A stretch of DNA of 64,000 nt from DAOUKH01 sp965261455 (GCA_965261455.1 OZ253453.1:2356001-2420000); one strand, 5' to 3'; counted from the stretch's first letter, positions 8,687 to 17,266 are shown. Made by a program: numbers and translations. Notes: generated from the sequence alone by a model not told the origin.

Positions 8687-9652
8687 GTGAGCACCGAACA
8701 GCAAGAGGCCGGGAGCGGCAGCGAGGACGTTGCCTTTATCTTTCCAGGCCAAGGCTCGCAGTACGTGGGCATGGGCGCGGACCTCTACGAAAATTCAGCG
8801 GCGGCGCGGTCCGTGTTCGACACCGCCGACGCGATCCTCGAATTCTCGCTGTCGAAGCTCTGCTTCGGGGGGAACGAGGACGATCTGCGCCAGACGCACA
8901 ACGCCCAGCCGGCGATTCTCACTACGAGCATCGCCGCGATGGAGGCGGTGGCAGAGGCCCGCGGCGGTAAGCCCGGCGTCGAGCCCCGCTACGTCGCCGG
9001 CCATAGCGTCGGCGAGTACGCCGCCCTCGTAGCGGCGGGCTCCCTCGGCTTCGACGACGCCCTGCGCCTCGTCCGCGAGCGCGGCCGTCTCATGCAGGAA
9101 GCCGGCCAAGTCCGCGAAGGCGGCATGGCGGCGATCCTCGGACTCGACGAGTCGCTCGTCGAGCAACTCTGCCAGCAGACCGGCGCCGAGATCGGCAACG
9201 TGAACAGCGACGGGCAGATCGTCATCAGCGGGGCCAAAGGCGCCCTGGTGCAGGCTATCGACCTAGCGCGGGCCATGGGCGCCAAGAAGGCGGTGCCGCT
9301 GGTAGTAAGCGGCGCCTTCCACTCCAGCCTCATGCGCCCCGCCGTTCCCGGCATGATGACCGCCCTCGGCGGCGCGCGCATCGCCAGCGCGCGCGTCCCC
9401 GTGGTCTGCAACACCACCGCCCAGCCTATCGACAACCAAGGTGCCATCCACGGCGAGCTCGTCGAGCAGATCTGCCGCCCCGTCCAGTGGTCCCGGTCGG
9501 TGGACTACATGACCGGCCACGGCGTGCGCCGGTTCGTCGAGATGGGCCCCGGCAAAGTGCTGACCAGCCTCGTCAAGCGCATCGCCAAGAGCGCCGAGGC
9601 CATCAGCGTGAACGACATGTCGACGGTGCGCAGCTACGCCCTAGCGTCGTAG
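8687..9652 (+). CDS. fabD: malonyl-CoA:acyl carrier protein transacylase
   Basis: A 321-residue FabD that moves malonyl from CoA to ACP for fatty-acid elongation. The sequence has FIFPGQGSQYVGMG near the start, the nucleophile Ser107 in GHSVGE and His212 in FHSS. The GTG start follows AGGGGG at a suitable distance. It is followed 39 bp later by fabG, in the same operon as acpP, so substrate carrier and enzymes are made together. Confidence 0.96.
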   Translation: MSTEQQEAGSGSEDVAFIFPGQGSQYVGMGADLYENSAAARSVFDTADAILEFSLSKLCFGGNEDDLRQTHNAQPAILTTSIAAMEAVAEARGGKPGVEPRYVAGHSVGEYAALVAAGSLGFDDALRLVRERGRLMQEAGQVREGGMAAILGLDESLVEQLCQQTGAEIGNVNSDGQIVISGAKGALVQAIDLARAMGAKKAVPLVVSGAFHSSLMRPAVPGMMTALGGARIASARVPVVCNTTAQPIDNQGAIHGELVEQICRPVQWSRSVDYMTGHGVRRFVEMGPGKVLTSLVKRIAKSAEAISVNDMSTVRSYALAS

Positions 9653-9691
9653 CGCCGCCTTCGATGCGCTCCGGCGTAGAGGCGTCTTTCC

Positions 9692-10429
9692 GTGGACCTT
9701 TCAGGCAAAGTCGCGCTCGTCACCGGAAGTAGCCGAGGAATCGGCCGCGCCGCCGCCCGCCGCCTCGCCGACGCGGGCGCCGCCGTAGCCCTCAACGCCA
9801 CGAGAGACGTCTCCGAGACCCAAGCCGCCATCGAGTCCGCGGGCGGCGTCTGCTCGGCCCACATCGCCGACGTCGCCGACGCCAGCGAGGCTGCCGCGAT
9901 GGTCCAAGGCGTCATCGAGCGGCACGGCGGTCTCGACTTCCTGATCAACAACGCCGGCGTCAACCGCGACACGCTGGCGCTCCGCATGTCCGACGACGAC
10001 TGGCGCCGGGTGATCGAGGTCAACTTGACGGGCGCGTTCAACTGCGCCCGCGCCGCCCTCAAGCACATGGTCCGCCGGCGGGCGGGGAGGATCGTGAACA
10101 TCGGCAGCGTCGTCGGCTACCGGGGAAACGCGGGGCAGGCGAACTACTCGGCGTCGAAGTCCGGTCTGATCGGCATGACCCGGAGCATCGCGCTGGAAGT
10201 CGGCTCACGGGGCGTCACCGCCAACGTCATCGCCCCCGGGTACATCGAGACGGACATGACCCGCGAGGTCGCCGAGACCAGTCTGAACGCCGTGCGCGAG
10301 ATGATCCCCGCGGGCCGCTTGGGCACGCCCGAGGACGTGGCCGAAGCCGTACTCTTCCTCTGCAGCGACGAAGCCGCCTACATCACCGGCCAGACGCTCC
10401 CCGTGGACGGGGGCCTGGCGCTCGTCTAA
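9692..10429 (+). CDS. fabG: 3-oxoacyl-ACP reductase
   Basis: A 245-residue short-chain dehydrogenase. It has TGSSRGIGRA for NADP(H) binding, NNAG at about residues 86-89, and the catalytic Ser139, Tyr152 and Lys156. It ends with the family-typical ITGQTLPVDGGLA. It reduces 3-oxoacyl-ACP in the elongation cycle. The GTG start is supported by fit to the family. The nusB GTG begins one base after its stop, so translation is likely coupled. Confidence 0.95.
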   Translation: MDLSGKVALVTGSSRGIGRAAARRLADAGAAVALNATRDVSETQAAIESAGGVCSAHIADVADASEAAAMVQGVIERHGGLDFLINNAGVNRDTLALRMSDDDWRRVIEVNLTGAFNCARAALKHMVRRRAGRIVNIGSVVGYRGNAGQANYSASKSGLIGMTRSIALEVGSRGVTANVIAPGYIETDMTREVAETSLNAVREMIPAGRLGTPEDVAEAVLFLCSDEAAYITGQTLPVDGGLALV

Positions 10430-10430
10430 G

Positions 10431-10859
10431 GTGAGCGGAAAGCAAAAGGCCATGCCCGACGCGCGAAGAAAAGCCCGAATCCTCGCCTTGCAGGTCCTCT
10501 ACGAGGTCGACTGCTCGACGCACGCGTGGGCGTCCACGCTGGAGCGCGCGCTCGAGGAATCGTCGTTGAACAAGGAGGGGAAGGCGCTGGCGCGAGGGAT
10601 CGTCACCTGCGTCATGGAGCGTCGCGATGCGGCGGACGAGCAGATCGCCAAATACGCGCCGCAGTACCCGGTAAGCCAGCTCTCCGCGGTCGACCGGAAC
10701 ATCCTGCGTATTGCGGTCTGCGAGATTTCGTTCAATAATACGCCGCCGAAGGTGGCGATTAACGAGGCCGTCGAGATCGCCAAGGCTTTCGGAAGCGACA
10801 ATCTGCATCGGTTCGTCAACGGTGTCCTTGGATCGGTGATGGCGGCGACGAACCCGTAA
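10431..10859 (+). CDS. nusB: transcription antitermination factor NusB
   Basis: A 142-residue helical NusB. It has ARILALQVLYEVDC at the N-terminus and SAVDRNILRIAVCEI and PPKVAINEAVEIAKAFG in the C-terminal helices, all family landmarks. With S10 it binds boxA RNA in antitermination of rRNA operons. Its position between fabG and acpP is unusual, since nusB normally sits with ribH or accBC. Confidence 0.94.
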   Translation: MSGKQKAMPDARRKARILALQVLYEVDCSTHAWASTLERALEESSLNKEGKALARGIVTCVMERRDAADEQIAKYAPQYPVSQLSAVDRNILRIAVCEISFNNTPPKVAINEAVEIAKAFGSDNLHRFVNGVLGSVMAATNP

Positions 10860-10880
10860 CTACACTTGCCGGAGGCTCCG

Positions 10881-11135
10881 TTGTCTACCGTTTTCGAGCG
10901 CGTTACCAAAGTCACTGTCGAGCAGCTTGGCGTGGAAGAAGACCAGGTCGTTTCCAACGCATCGTTCGTGGAAGACCTGAACGCCGACTCGCTGGACCTC
11001 GTCGAGCTGATCATGGCCCTCGAGGAAGAGTTCAGCGAGGGCGAGAGCAAGCTCGAAATCACCGATGAAGACGCCGAGAAGATCGTCACCGTCCAAGACG
11101 CGGTGGACTTCATCACGGACCGCAACGGCGACTAG
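10881..11135 (+). CDS. acpP: acyl carrier protein
   Basis: An 84-residue acidic ACP with the phosphopantetheine serine in DLNADSLDLVE (Ser37). It carries the growing chain in fatty-acid synthesis. The TTG at 10881 is chosen because GGAGG lies 5 nt upstream (10871-10875); the frame can be extended to a TTG at 10866 but that would overlap this ribosome binding site. It is the last gene of the cluster and converges on mazG. Confidence 0.95.
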   Translation: MSTVFERVTKVTVEQLGVEEDQVVSNASFVEDLNADSLDLVELIMALEEEFSEGESKLEITDEDAEKIVTVQDAVDFITDRNGD

Positions 11136-11150
11136 TAGCGCGCCGCGCGC

Positions 11151-11933
11151 CTAGCCCAGCTCGCGCTTCGCCTGTTGCCAGAGCGCCTCTTGCTCGGCGA
11201 GGGGGAGCGCGCTCAAGCTCCCGCCCCCCTCGGCGGCGGCCCGCTCCATGTGCCGGAAGCGCTTCTGGAAGCGCTCGTTGGCGCGGCGCATCGCCGTGTC
11301 GGCGTCTACGCTGACCCAACGCGCCACGTTCACCACCGAAGCGAGGATGTCGCCGAGCTCGTGCTCGCGCTCTTTCGGCGAGGCCGCCTCCTTGAACTCG
11401 TCGATCTCCTCCCGCAGCTTGTCGAGCACGCCCTCGATCTCTTCCCATTCGAACCCCGACTTGCCGGCGCGGCGCTGCAACTCCTGGCTCCGCGCCAGGG
11501 CGGACAGCGAGTTAGGCGCCCCGTCGAGGACCGACTCGGGCGCCGCGCCGCGCTCTTGCTCCTTCAGTGTCTGCCAGTTCGCCGCCACCTCGTCCGCATC
11601 CGAGGCGTGGGCATCGCCGAAGACGTGGGGATGGCGGCGCAGGAGCTTGGCGTTGATCGATCGGAGCACGTCGGCGATGGTGAACGTTCCCTCGTCGGCG
11701 CCGATCTGGGCGTGGAGCCCGACCTGGAGCAACACGTCGCCGAGCTCCTCCGCGAGGTGTGCCCAGTCGCCCTCGTCGATGGCGTCGACCGCCTCGTGGC
11801 ACTCCTCGATGAGGTAACGACGGAGCGTCTCGTGCGACTGCGCCCGGTCCCACGGACAGCCGTCGGGACCGCGCAGCTTGGCCACGATCGCGAGAAAGGT
11901 ATCGAAGGTGTCGAGGTTTTCGAAGTCGCTCAT
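11151..11933 (-). CDS. mazG: nucleoside triphosphate pyrophosphohydrolase MazG
   Basis: A 260-residue MazG that hydrolyses (d)NTPs to NMP and PPi. It has CPWDRAQSHETLRRYLIEEC followed by the EExxE and ExxD metal-binding helices (EECHEAVDAI; AEELGDVLLQ), and a second MazG repeat with HELGDILASVVNVARW. The ATG at 11933 matches the normal start; upstream codons are low-complexity. It is alone on this strand. Confidence 0.94.
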   Translation of the reverse strand: MSDFENLDTFDTFLAIVAKLRGPDGCPWDRAQSHETLRRYLIEECHEAVDAIDEGDWAHLAEELGDVLLQVGLHAQIGADEGTFTIADVLRSINAKLLRRHPHVFGDAHASDADEVAANWQTLKEQERGAAPESVLDGAPNSLSALARSQELQRRAGKSGFEWEEIEGVLDKLREEIDEFKEAASPKEREHELGDILASVVNVARWVSVDADTAMRRANERFQKRFRHMERAAAEGGGSLSALPLAEQEALWQQAKRELG

Positions 11934-12037
11934 AGCGGCACGGCACGGGGCACGGGGACGACCAATTATCGCCGCCGCGCCCCCGCCTTGACAACGGGAG
12001 CGCTCCGTCCGCCGCCTTGACACTTGGATAGGACGCC

Positions 12038-12808
12038 GTGAATGATGCACCGATGGAAACCTTGCTCGCCCTGGCGCGCCGCCGCTTCCCGCTGATCGCG
12101 GTCCTCGTCATCGCCGTCGCGATGCCGTTGTTCCTCATCGCTGCCAACGTGCGCATCGTGACCGAGAGCGGCTGGTTCTACACCTACGCCTTCGACCGCT
12201 ACGAGGTCTCGGAGCGCACCGGCATCGAGCCGCGCGAGCTGCGGCGCGTTGCCGACGAGATCAAGGCCTACTTCCGCAGCGGCGAGGAGCGCCTGGACGT
12301 CCGAGCCACGGTCTACGGCGACGAGCGTGACCTCTTCGGCGAGCGAGAGGTCCTGCACATGATCGACGTGAAGCGCCTGATGCGGGGGGTGGCCCTGATC
12401 GAGCGGGTGAGCTTCTACACGATGGCCGGGCTGGCGCTGGCGCTCCTCGCCCTCGTGGGGCGGCGCTCCGCCTTGCTCACCGTGGGACGCGGGCTCGTCT
12501 ATGGGGCGGCGCTGAGCTTCGCCATTCTCATCGCGCTGGGGATCGGGTTAGCCGCCGGCTTCGACGCGCTCTTCACCCGGTTCCACGTCATCAGCTTCGC
12601 CAACGACCTCTGGCTCCTCGACCCTAGACGGGACTTCCTGGTGATGATCTTCCCCGAGGCCTTCTTCCGCGACGCGACGCTCGCCATCGCGGGGCTGACC
12701 TTGGGGCAGGCGGCGCTGACCGGGGGCGTCGTCTACGCGCTGCGGCGCAGAGGGCGCGTGCCCTCTCTCAGTCTCCCCCAGAGGGGGAGAGGCTTGAGCG
12801 TTAGTTGA
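12038..12808 (+). CDS. DUF1461 family integral membrane protein
   Basis: A 256-residue membrane protein of the DUF1461/TIGR01906 type. A hydrophobic segment at about residues 18-36 is followed by an extracytoplasmic domain containing SGWFYTYAFDRYEVSERTGI, then three more membrane segments. The function of the family is unknown. The last 20 or so codons (RGRVPSLSLPQRGRGLSVS) are encoded by a dispersed palindromic repeat (12754-12796), so the natural C-terminus has probably been replaced. The stop overlaps the convergent zinc-ribbon gene by 8 bp. Confidence 0.85.
   Translation: MNDAPMETLLALARRRFPLIAVLVIAVAMPLFLIAANVRIVTESGWFYTYAFDRYEVSERTGIEPRELRRVADEIKAYFRSGEERLDVRATVYGDERDLFGEREVLHMIDVKRLMRGVALIERVSFYTMAGLALALLALVGRRSALLTVGRGLVYGAALSFAILIALGIGLAAGFDALFTRFHVISFANDLWLLDPRRDFLVMIFPEAFFRDATLAIAGLTLGQAALTGGVVYALRRRGRVPSLSLPQRGRGLSVS
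12754..12796 (+). repeat. REP-like element, partial copy read as coding sequence
   Basis: A near copy of positions 2942-2982: GCGCGTG, then CCCTCTCTCAGTCTCCCC, then AGAGGGGGAGAGGCTT. It encodes the last residues of the membrane protein at 12038-12808. A third copy lies inverted at 33786-33819. Confidence 0.75.
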
Positions 12809-13028
12809 AGGCGCAGGCGCCGGGTTCGGGGGCGCCGCAGCGACCGCAGCCGGCGTCGTCCATCGGCATAGCACTGCCGCCGCTCGTCACCGTGGCGAAG
12901 AGGGAAAGGGCGCGCCTGGCGCCGGAGTGGCCTTCGGGGCACGCCGACGGGGAGTCGGCGTCGTTCATCGCGCGCCGGACTTCGAAGCCGCTCCGGCACG
13001 TCTCGCAGTAGTACTCATACACTGGCAT
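12801..13028 (-). CDS. FmdB-type zinc ribbon protein
   Basis: A 75-residue protein with the FmdB regulatory-protein start MPVYEYYCETCRSGFEV. It has two metal-binding pairs: C-x2-C at residues 8-11 and CPEGH at about residue 30. A further C-x2-C near the C-terminus (CGRCGAPEPGAC) may bind a second metal. Members are often called regulators, but the molecular role is not established. Confidence 0.87.
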   Translation of the reverse strand: MPVYEYYCETCRSGFEVRRAMNDADSPSACPEGHSGARRALSLFATVTSGGSAMPMDDAGCGRCGAPEPGACAFN

Positions 13029-13046
13029 GGGAGGGGCCTCCGCCTT

Positions 13047-13982
13047 CTATTCTAGCTCAACGGCACCGCTGGGGTAACGCTCTTCGGTGGGCGTTGCTTC
13101 GACAAGCCGGCGCATCCCGTCGCGCCAATCGACTTTCGTCTCGCCGACGAGCGCGTGCATGCGGGTGGTGTCGCAGAAGTTGCTCCCCGCGTGCCACGCG
13201 ACGCGGTCGAACTCGGCCTTCACACCGATGAGTCCGGCCATGAACTCGCACCAGTCCTCGGCGGCAACGGCCTGGCTGCCGCACCAGTTCACCACCACGG
13301 GGGGAACGCTCGCGGCCTCGAGGAGCTTGACCGCCTGCCACACGTAGTCGTCCTCATGCAGCGGGCTGTACAGGTTCGGGGCGTCGACCGAGAGGGGAAT
13401 TGGCTTCCCCGCGCGCAGCATGGCGAGGTGCATCGCGGGCAGCCCGCCCGCGTTGCCGTAGGCCGCGTTCAGCCTCCCGATAGTTGCGGGGACACCGAAC
13501 TGTTGCGAGAGGAACTTGACCACGGCCTCGCCCGCCAGCTTCGAGGGGCCGTAGGTGGGCGAGGCGGGAAGGCCTTCCCCCAGAGGATCGTCCTCGGCGC
13601 GGGGGAGGCGCCCCCGGGGCTTGTAGACGGAGCACGTCGAGCAGTAGAGGAACGACTTCGTCTTGCGGGTGTGATACATCAGCTTGCCGGTCCCCACGGC
13701 ATTGACCTCGATGGCGTACTCGAAGTCGGCCTTACCCGCCTGCTGGTAGACGGCGAAGTGGAGCACACGGTCGTAGTCGTCGTCGATGAGGGATCCGAGG
13801 TCGTCTGAGACAAAGTCGCCGGCGATGCACTGCATGCCGTGGCGTTCGAGCCGGTCGCGGCTCCCCGGTTTGCCGAACCGCGCCAGTGCGTGGACGTCGT
13901 TCTTCTTCGCCAACTCCACCGCGATGGCGTAGGCGACCTGCCCCGTCGGGCCCGTAATCAGGATTTTCTCGCCTTCGATCAC
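13047..13982 (-). CDS. NAD-dependent epimerase/dehydratase family protein (paralogue 1)
   Basis: A 311-residue extended SDR protein. The Rossmann motif is ILITGPTGQVAYAIA at the N-terminus, and the catalytic YxxxK is in SPTYGPSKLAGEAV. The GTG at 13982 (VIEGEKIL) is preferred because the paralogue at 21620-22534 begins at the same point (MLQGEKIL); the longer upstream extension is not family-like. The substrate is unknown; nucleotide sugars or a steroid-like ketone are possible. It stands alone. Confidence 0.88.
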   Translation of the reverse strand: MIEGEKILITGPTGQVAYAIAVELAKKNDVHALARFGKPGSRDRLERHGMQCIAGDFVSDDLGSLIDDDYDRVLHFAVYQQAGKADFEYAIEVNAVGTGKLMYHTRKTKSFLYCSTCSVYKPRGRLPRAEDDPLGEGLPASPTYGPSKLAGEAVVKFLSQQFGVPATIGRLNAAYGNAGGLPAMHLAMLRAGKPIPLSVDAPNLYSPLHEDDYVWQAVKLLEAASVPPVVVNWCGSQAVAAEDWCEFMAGLIGVKAEFDRVAWHAGSNFCDTTRMHALVGETKVDWRDGMRRLVEATPTEERYPSGAVELE

Positions 13983-14094
13983 GCCGCCCGCTCCCGTTCC
14001 AGTCTCTTCGGCGTTCCCTCTCCCCAAGATACAGGGGCGGAGTGAGGCCCTCGGCGAGTCTACCGCCGGGGGGCGCTCTGTCAACCGGCGCGGG

Positions 14095-15048
14095 CTAGGC
14101 GGCGACGATCAAGACGGCGGCCGACGCCGCGAGCCACAGGACGAAGTTGAGCAGCAGCGGACGGTCCTTCATGAAGATCTCTTCGGGACTGCCCCCCATG
14201 TTGCGCGTGTGGACAAGGAACAGATAGCGCAGCACGCCGTAGAGGACGAAGGGGATAGTGAGCATCATCGAGTTGTCGTCGGGCAGGTTGTCGGCGGTGA
14301 AGGTGTAGAGGGTGTAGGCGAGCACCGTCGCCGGCGCGACCACCGAGAGGAGGTGGTCGAGCAGGCCCACCGAGTAGTGTTCGAGCGCGGGGCGGTGGCT
14401 CGACCCGTTCTCGCCGAGGGTGGCGAGCTCGCCGCGCCGTTTGCCCAACGCGATGAGCAGCGCGCCCAGGCTCGTCATGACGTAGAGCCAGGGCGAGATC
14501 GGCGCGTCGATGATCTGCGCCCCCGCAGCGGTGCGGATCACGAACCCCGCCGCGATGGCGAAGATGTCGAGGATGACCTCGTCCTTGAGGCGTATGTTGT
14601 AGGCCGCCGTGATCCCCAGGTAGAGCGCGAGGAGCGCCCCGAAGCCAAGGTCGACGACGAAGGCCGCCGCCAGCCCCCCCGCCACGAGCACGGCGGCGGC
14701 GGGGAGCGCAAAGCCGCGGGCGAGCCGTCCCGAGGCCAGGGGCCGGTCCCGCTTCGTCGGGTGGAGGCGGTCGGCGGCGAGGTCGCGGTAGTCGTTGAAG
14801 ACGTACGTCGCGCCGGCGACGATGGAGAAGAGAGCGAAGCCGATGGAGGCCTCGCCGAAGAGCCCCAGGTGGTCGGAGAAGCCCTCCGCGCCGCCCTCGC
14901 CCAGCGTAAAGAAGAACGCCAGGTAGACCAGCAGGTTCTTGGCAAGCTGTTGGGGGCGCATGGCCGCGCCCAGCAGCCAGAGTTGGGAGTACCACGGGCT
15001 GGGAGCGGCGGCCCCAGAATGTGTAGGATGATCGTCGGACGAGGACAT
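14095..15048 (-). CDS. UbiA prenyltransferase, decaprenyl-phosphate phosphoribosyltransferase-like
   Basis: A 317-residue polytopic membrane enzyme of the UbiA superfamily. The first Asp-rich motif is NDYRDLAADRLHPTKRDRPL; the KRxRP extension is characteristic of the group that moves phosphoribose to a polyprenyl phosphate (mycobacterial Rv3806c type). A second acidic motif occurs around YNIRLKDEVILDI. The ATG at 15048 fits the N-terminus RPQQLAKNLLVY. The product would feed a decaprenyl-phospho-sugar pathway, but no partner reductase genes are in the window. Confidence 0.82.
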   Translation of the reverse strand: MSSSDDHPTHSGAAAPSPWYSQLWLLGAAMRPQQLAKNLLVYLAFFFTLGEGGAEGFSDHLGLFGEASIGFALFSIVAGATYVFNDYRDLAADRLHPTKRDRPLASGRLARGFALPAAAVLVAGGLAAAFVVDLGFGALLALYLGITAAYNIRLKDEVILDIFAIAAGFVIRTAAGAQIIDAPISPWLYVMTSLGALLIALGKRRGELATLGENGSSHRPALEHYSVGLLDHLLSVVAPATVLAYTLYTFTADNLPDDNSMMLTIPFVLYGVLRYLFLVHTRNMGGSPEEIFMKDRPLLLNFVLWLAASAAVLIVAA

Positions 15049-15110
15049 GCGAGCTACCGGCCGGGCATCATGGTAACAAAAGCGGTAGGCGTCCGCGCCG
15101 GAGCGGGCCG

Positions 15111-15845
15111 GTGAGCCCGCGCCCACCCAAGCCGCGCCTCGACGTCCTGCTCGTCGAGCGGGGCCTCGCCGAGAGCCGCGCCCAGGCGCGGGGTCTCATC
15201 ATGGCCGGCCGGGTGCGCGTCGGCGGCGAGCGCGTCGACAAGGCGGGAACGCTCGTCGCGCCCGACGCTGAGATCGACCTCAACCGGCCGCCCCGCTTCG
15301 TGAGCCGCGGCGGATTCAAGCTCGAAGGAGCGCTCGACCACTTCGGCGTCGATCCCGACGGCCTTGTCTGCCTCGACGTGGGGGCCTCCACCGGCGGCTT
15401 CACCGACTGCCTGCTCCAGCGCGGTGCGGCGAAGGTCTACGCCGTCGACGTGGGCCGCGGCCAGCTTCACGACCGCGTCGCGCGCGACGGCCGGGTAACG
15501 GTCTTCGACAAGACCAACGCCCACCACCCGTTCGACCTCCCCGGCCCCGCCGACCTCGCCACGGTCGACGTCTCGTTCATCTCGCTCACGCAGGTGCTGC
15601 CCAACGTCCTGCCCCACCTCGCGCCCGGGGGCCGCGCCCTCGGCCTGGTCAAGCCGCAATTCGAGGCCGGACGGGAGCAGGTCGGGCGCGGCGGCATCGT
15701 GCGAGACCCCGCGGCACGCGCCTCCACGCTCGCCAAGATCGGCCTCTGGGCCATAGAGCGCGGCATCCGCGTCCGGGGCCTCTCGACATCGGTCCTCGCC
15801 GGCGCGGCGGGCAACGTCGAGTACTTCGCGCTTCTGGAACCTTGA
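15111..15845 (+). CDS. tlyA: TlyA-family 23S/16S rRNA 2'-O-methyltransferase (hemolysin A family)
   Basis: A 244-residue protein with an N-terminal S4 RNA-binding domain (LDVLLVERGLAESRAQARGL) and a C-terminal Rossmann methyltransferase whose SAM motif is CLDVGASTGGFTDCLL. Family members methylate rRNA ribose at intersubunit bridge sites and set capreomycin sensitivity. The GTG start lies just after the divergent UbiA gene. The designation rests on the S4-plus-FtsJ-like architecture. Confidence 0.92.
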   Translation: MSPRPPKPRLDVLLVERGLAESRAQARGLIMAGRVRVGGERVDKAGTLVAPDAEIDLNRPPRFVSRGGFKLEGALDHFGVDPDGLVCLDVGASTGGFTDCLLQRGAAKVYAVDVGRGQLHDRVARDGRVTVFDKTNAHHPFDLPGPADLATVDVSFISLTQVLPNVLPHLAPGGRALGLVKPQFEAGREQVGRGGIVRDPAARASTLAKIGLWAIERGIRVRGLSTSVLAGAAGNVEYFALLEP

Positions 15846-15918
15846 GCGAACTGCGGGGCCGCTACAGCACAGAAGTGGGCCGGGCGGTCGTAGGGGAGAC
15901 ACACTCCCTGACATTTGG

Positions 15919-15954
15919 TTGGAAATGAACTTGGAAATGAATGTTGAAATGAAA
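15919..15954 (+). repeat. iteron block 1 (three 12-bp units)
   Basis: Three head-to-tail 12-bp units: TTGGAAATGAAC, TTGGAAATGAAT and GTTGAAATGAAA. The third contains the -35 box of the Fic promoter. A matching block lies on the other side of the promoter at 15987-16022. Confidence 0.8.
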
Positions 15955-15971
15955 TAGGACTCTGTTACTAT
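15944..15971 (+). promoter_or_regulatory. putative promoter of the Fic gene with -10 inside a hairpin loop
   Basis: TTGAAA (15944-15949) and TACTAT (15966-15971) are spaced by 16 nt. The -35 lies in iteron unit 3 and the -10 in the 9-nt loop of the perfect inverted repeat at 15958-15982. A protein bound to either the iterons or the inverted repeat would cover the promoter. The gene starts about 57 nt downstream of the -10. Confidence 0.6.
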
Positions 15972-15982
15972 GCTACAGAGTC
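15958..15982. promoter_or_regulatory. operator-like perfect inverted repeat
   Basis: GACTCTGT (15958-15965) and ACAGAGTC (15975-15982) are perfect complements separated by nine bases that hold the putative -10 box. The likely role is a repressor site; the Fic protein itself has a C-terminal winged-helix-like part and could bind here. Confidence 0.65.
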
Positions 15983-15986
15983 TATC

Positions 15987-16022
15987 TTGGCAATGAACGC
16001 TAAAATACACGGGGAAATGAAC
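15987..16022 (+). repeat. iteron block 2 (three 12-bp units, middle one degenerate)
   Basis: TTGGCAATGAAC (15987), the degenerate GCTAAAATACAC (15999) and GGGGAAATGAAC (16011) keep the same 12-bp register as block 1. The block lies between the promoter and the Fic start, so it would be in the 5' leader. Confidence 0.7.
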
Positions 16023-16027
16023 CGTAC

Positions 16028-17266
16028 ATGACAACCGTCCGCATCAGTCGCTATTCTCTACCCCAGCAGTGGCTGCGCTATGATGCCGCGGCCATAGCCG
16101 GGGTGTTAGTAGAAGCGAAGACCGCCGCCGGCGTCCTGAGTCGGCTGCCGTACTTACCTCGATGGATTGAGCAGGCCCACGAGGAGCAACTGCGGTTGGA
16201 GGCAGTCGGCACCTCGCGCATCGAGGGTGCCGAGTTCACCCAACGCGAACAGGATGAAGCCCTCGCCCCCGACGCGCCGACGCGTACCGCGCTGACCCAT
16301 TCGCAACGGCAATTGCGGGCCGCCGACACAACCTACCGCTGGCTCCGCGAGATCCCGGCCAACCGGCCGGTTACCGCCGAGTTGCTCCTAAACATCCACC
16401 GGCACATCGTCACAGGCTGCGACGCTGACCATTGCACACCCGGCGCGCTACGGCTTGCTGGAGCGAACGTTACCTTTGGGAGCTCGCGCTGCCGGGGCGC
16501 GGAAGGGGGGACCGATCTCGCCGCCGCATTCGGCGCTCTCGGCCAAGCCTTCACTGGGGAATTCCAGAGGCACGACCGCATCATCCAAGCCATGGCTGCC
16601 CACTACCACATAGGCGCCATGCACCCTTTCGACGACGGCAACGGACGCACGGCACGCGCACTGGAGGCATTCATGCTACGGGCGGCCAGAGTCAATGACA
16701 TGGTCATGGTGAGCCTGTCCAACTATTACTACGAACACATGGAAGAGTACCTGGCGGCGCTGTACGACTCCCGCAACAGCGGGCACAACCTCACGCCGTT
16801 TCTGAGGTTTGCCTTGCCGGCGGTCGCGGAGCGGTGCAACGCACTCGCCGCAGAGATCCTTACCCACAACAAGCGGATGCTCTATCGCGAGTTCGCGCGC
16901 TCACTGTTCGGGCGGCTACGCAGCCCCCGCCGCCGAGCGCTGGCGGAGCGGCAACTGCGGATCATCGAGACCCTGCTGGATTCCGGATCTATGAGCGCGT
17001 CCGATCTAGTACAACAGGTATGGGTGCATTACGTGAGCCTGAAGCACCCTTCACGCGCGCTTGGGCGAGACCTCAGCGGACTGCTCAACCTCTCCGCAAT
17101 CGTCGTGAGTGGCGACGGCGCTGTCGCTGCCGCCCTAGACTGGCCACGGCAATTCTCGGAGTCGGAATTGCTCGAGCGTTATGAACGTATGCCTTCCGCG
17201 GCGCCCATCCATCCAGCTATGGCGGAACTGACGCGGCTGCTAGGCCCCCGTCGCGGCGTCCGCTAG
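16028..17266 (+). CDS. Fic domain protein (AMP-transferase type) with N-terminal self-inhibition motif
   Basis: A 412-residue Fic protein. The catalytic motif HPFDDGNGRTAR is at residues 199-210. The inhibitory motif (S/T)xxxE(G/N) is seen as T62-S-R-I-E66-G67, placing it with class II Fic proteins whose N-terminal helix blocks ATP. The C-terminal third (about 295-400) looks like a winged helix. Such enzymes attach AMP to Ser, Thr or Tyr hydroxyls of target proteins. Base composition and the promoter are unlike the neighbours, suggesting acquisition. The stop shares CTAG with the convergent gene's stop. Confidence 0.92.
   Translation: MTTVRISRYSLPQQWLRYDAAAIAGVLVEAKTAAGVLSRLPYLPRWIEQAHEEQLRLEAVGTSRIEGAEFTQREQDEALAPDAPTRTALTHSQRQLRAADTTYRWLREIPANRPVTAELLLNIHRHIVTGCDADHCTPGALRLAGANVTFGSSRCRGAEGGTDLAAAFGALGQAFTGEFQRHDRIIQAMAAHYHIGAMHPFDDGNGRTARALEAFMLRAARVNDMVMVSLSNYYYEHMEEYLAALYDSRNSGHNLTPFLRFALPAVAERCNALAAEILTHNKRMLYREFARSLFGRLRSPRRRALAERQLRIIETLLDSGSMSASDLVQQVWVHYVSLKHPSRALGRDLSGLLNLSAIVVSGDGAVAAALDWPRQFSESELLERYERMPSAAPIHPAMAELTRLLGPRRGVR

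Noticed and set aside
15919..16022. Possible CRISPR-like array
   Set aside because: Units are 12 bp, contiguous and few, with no spacers and no cas genes; they are regulatory iterons.
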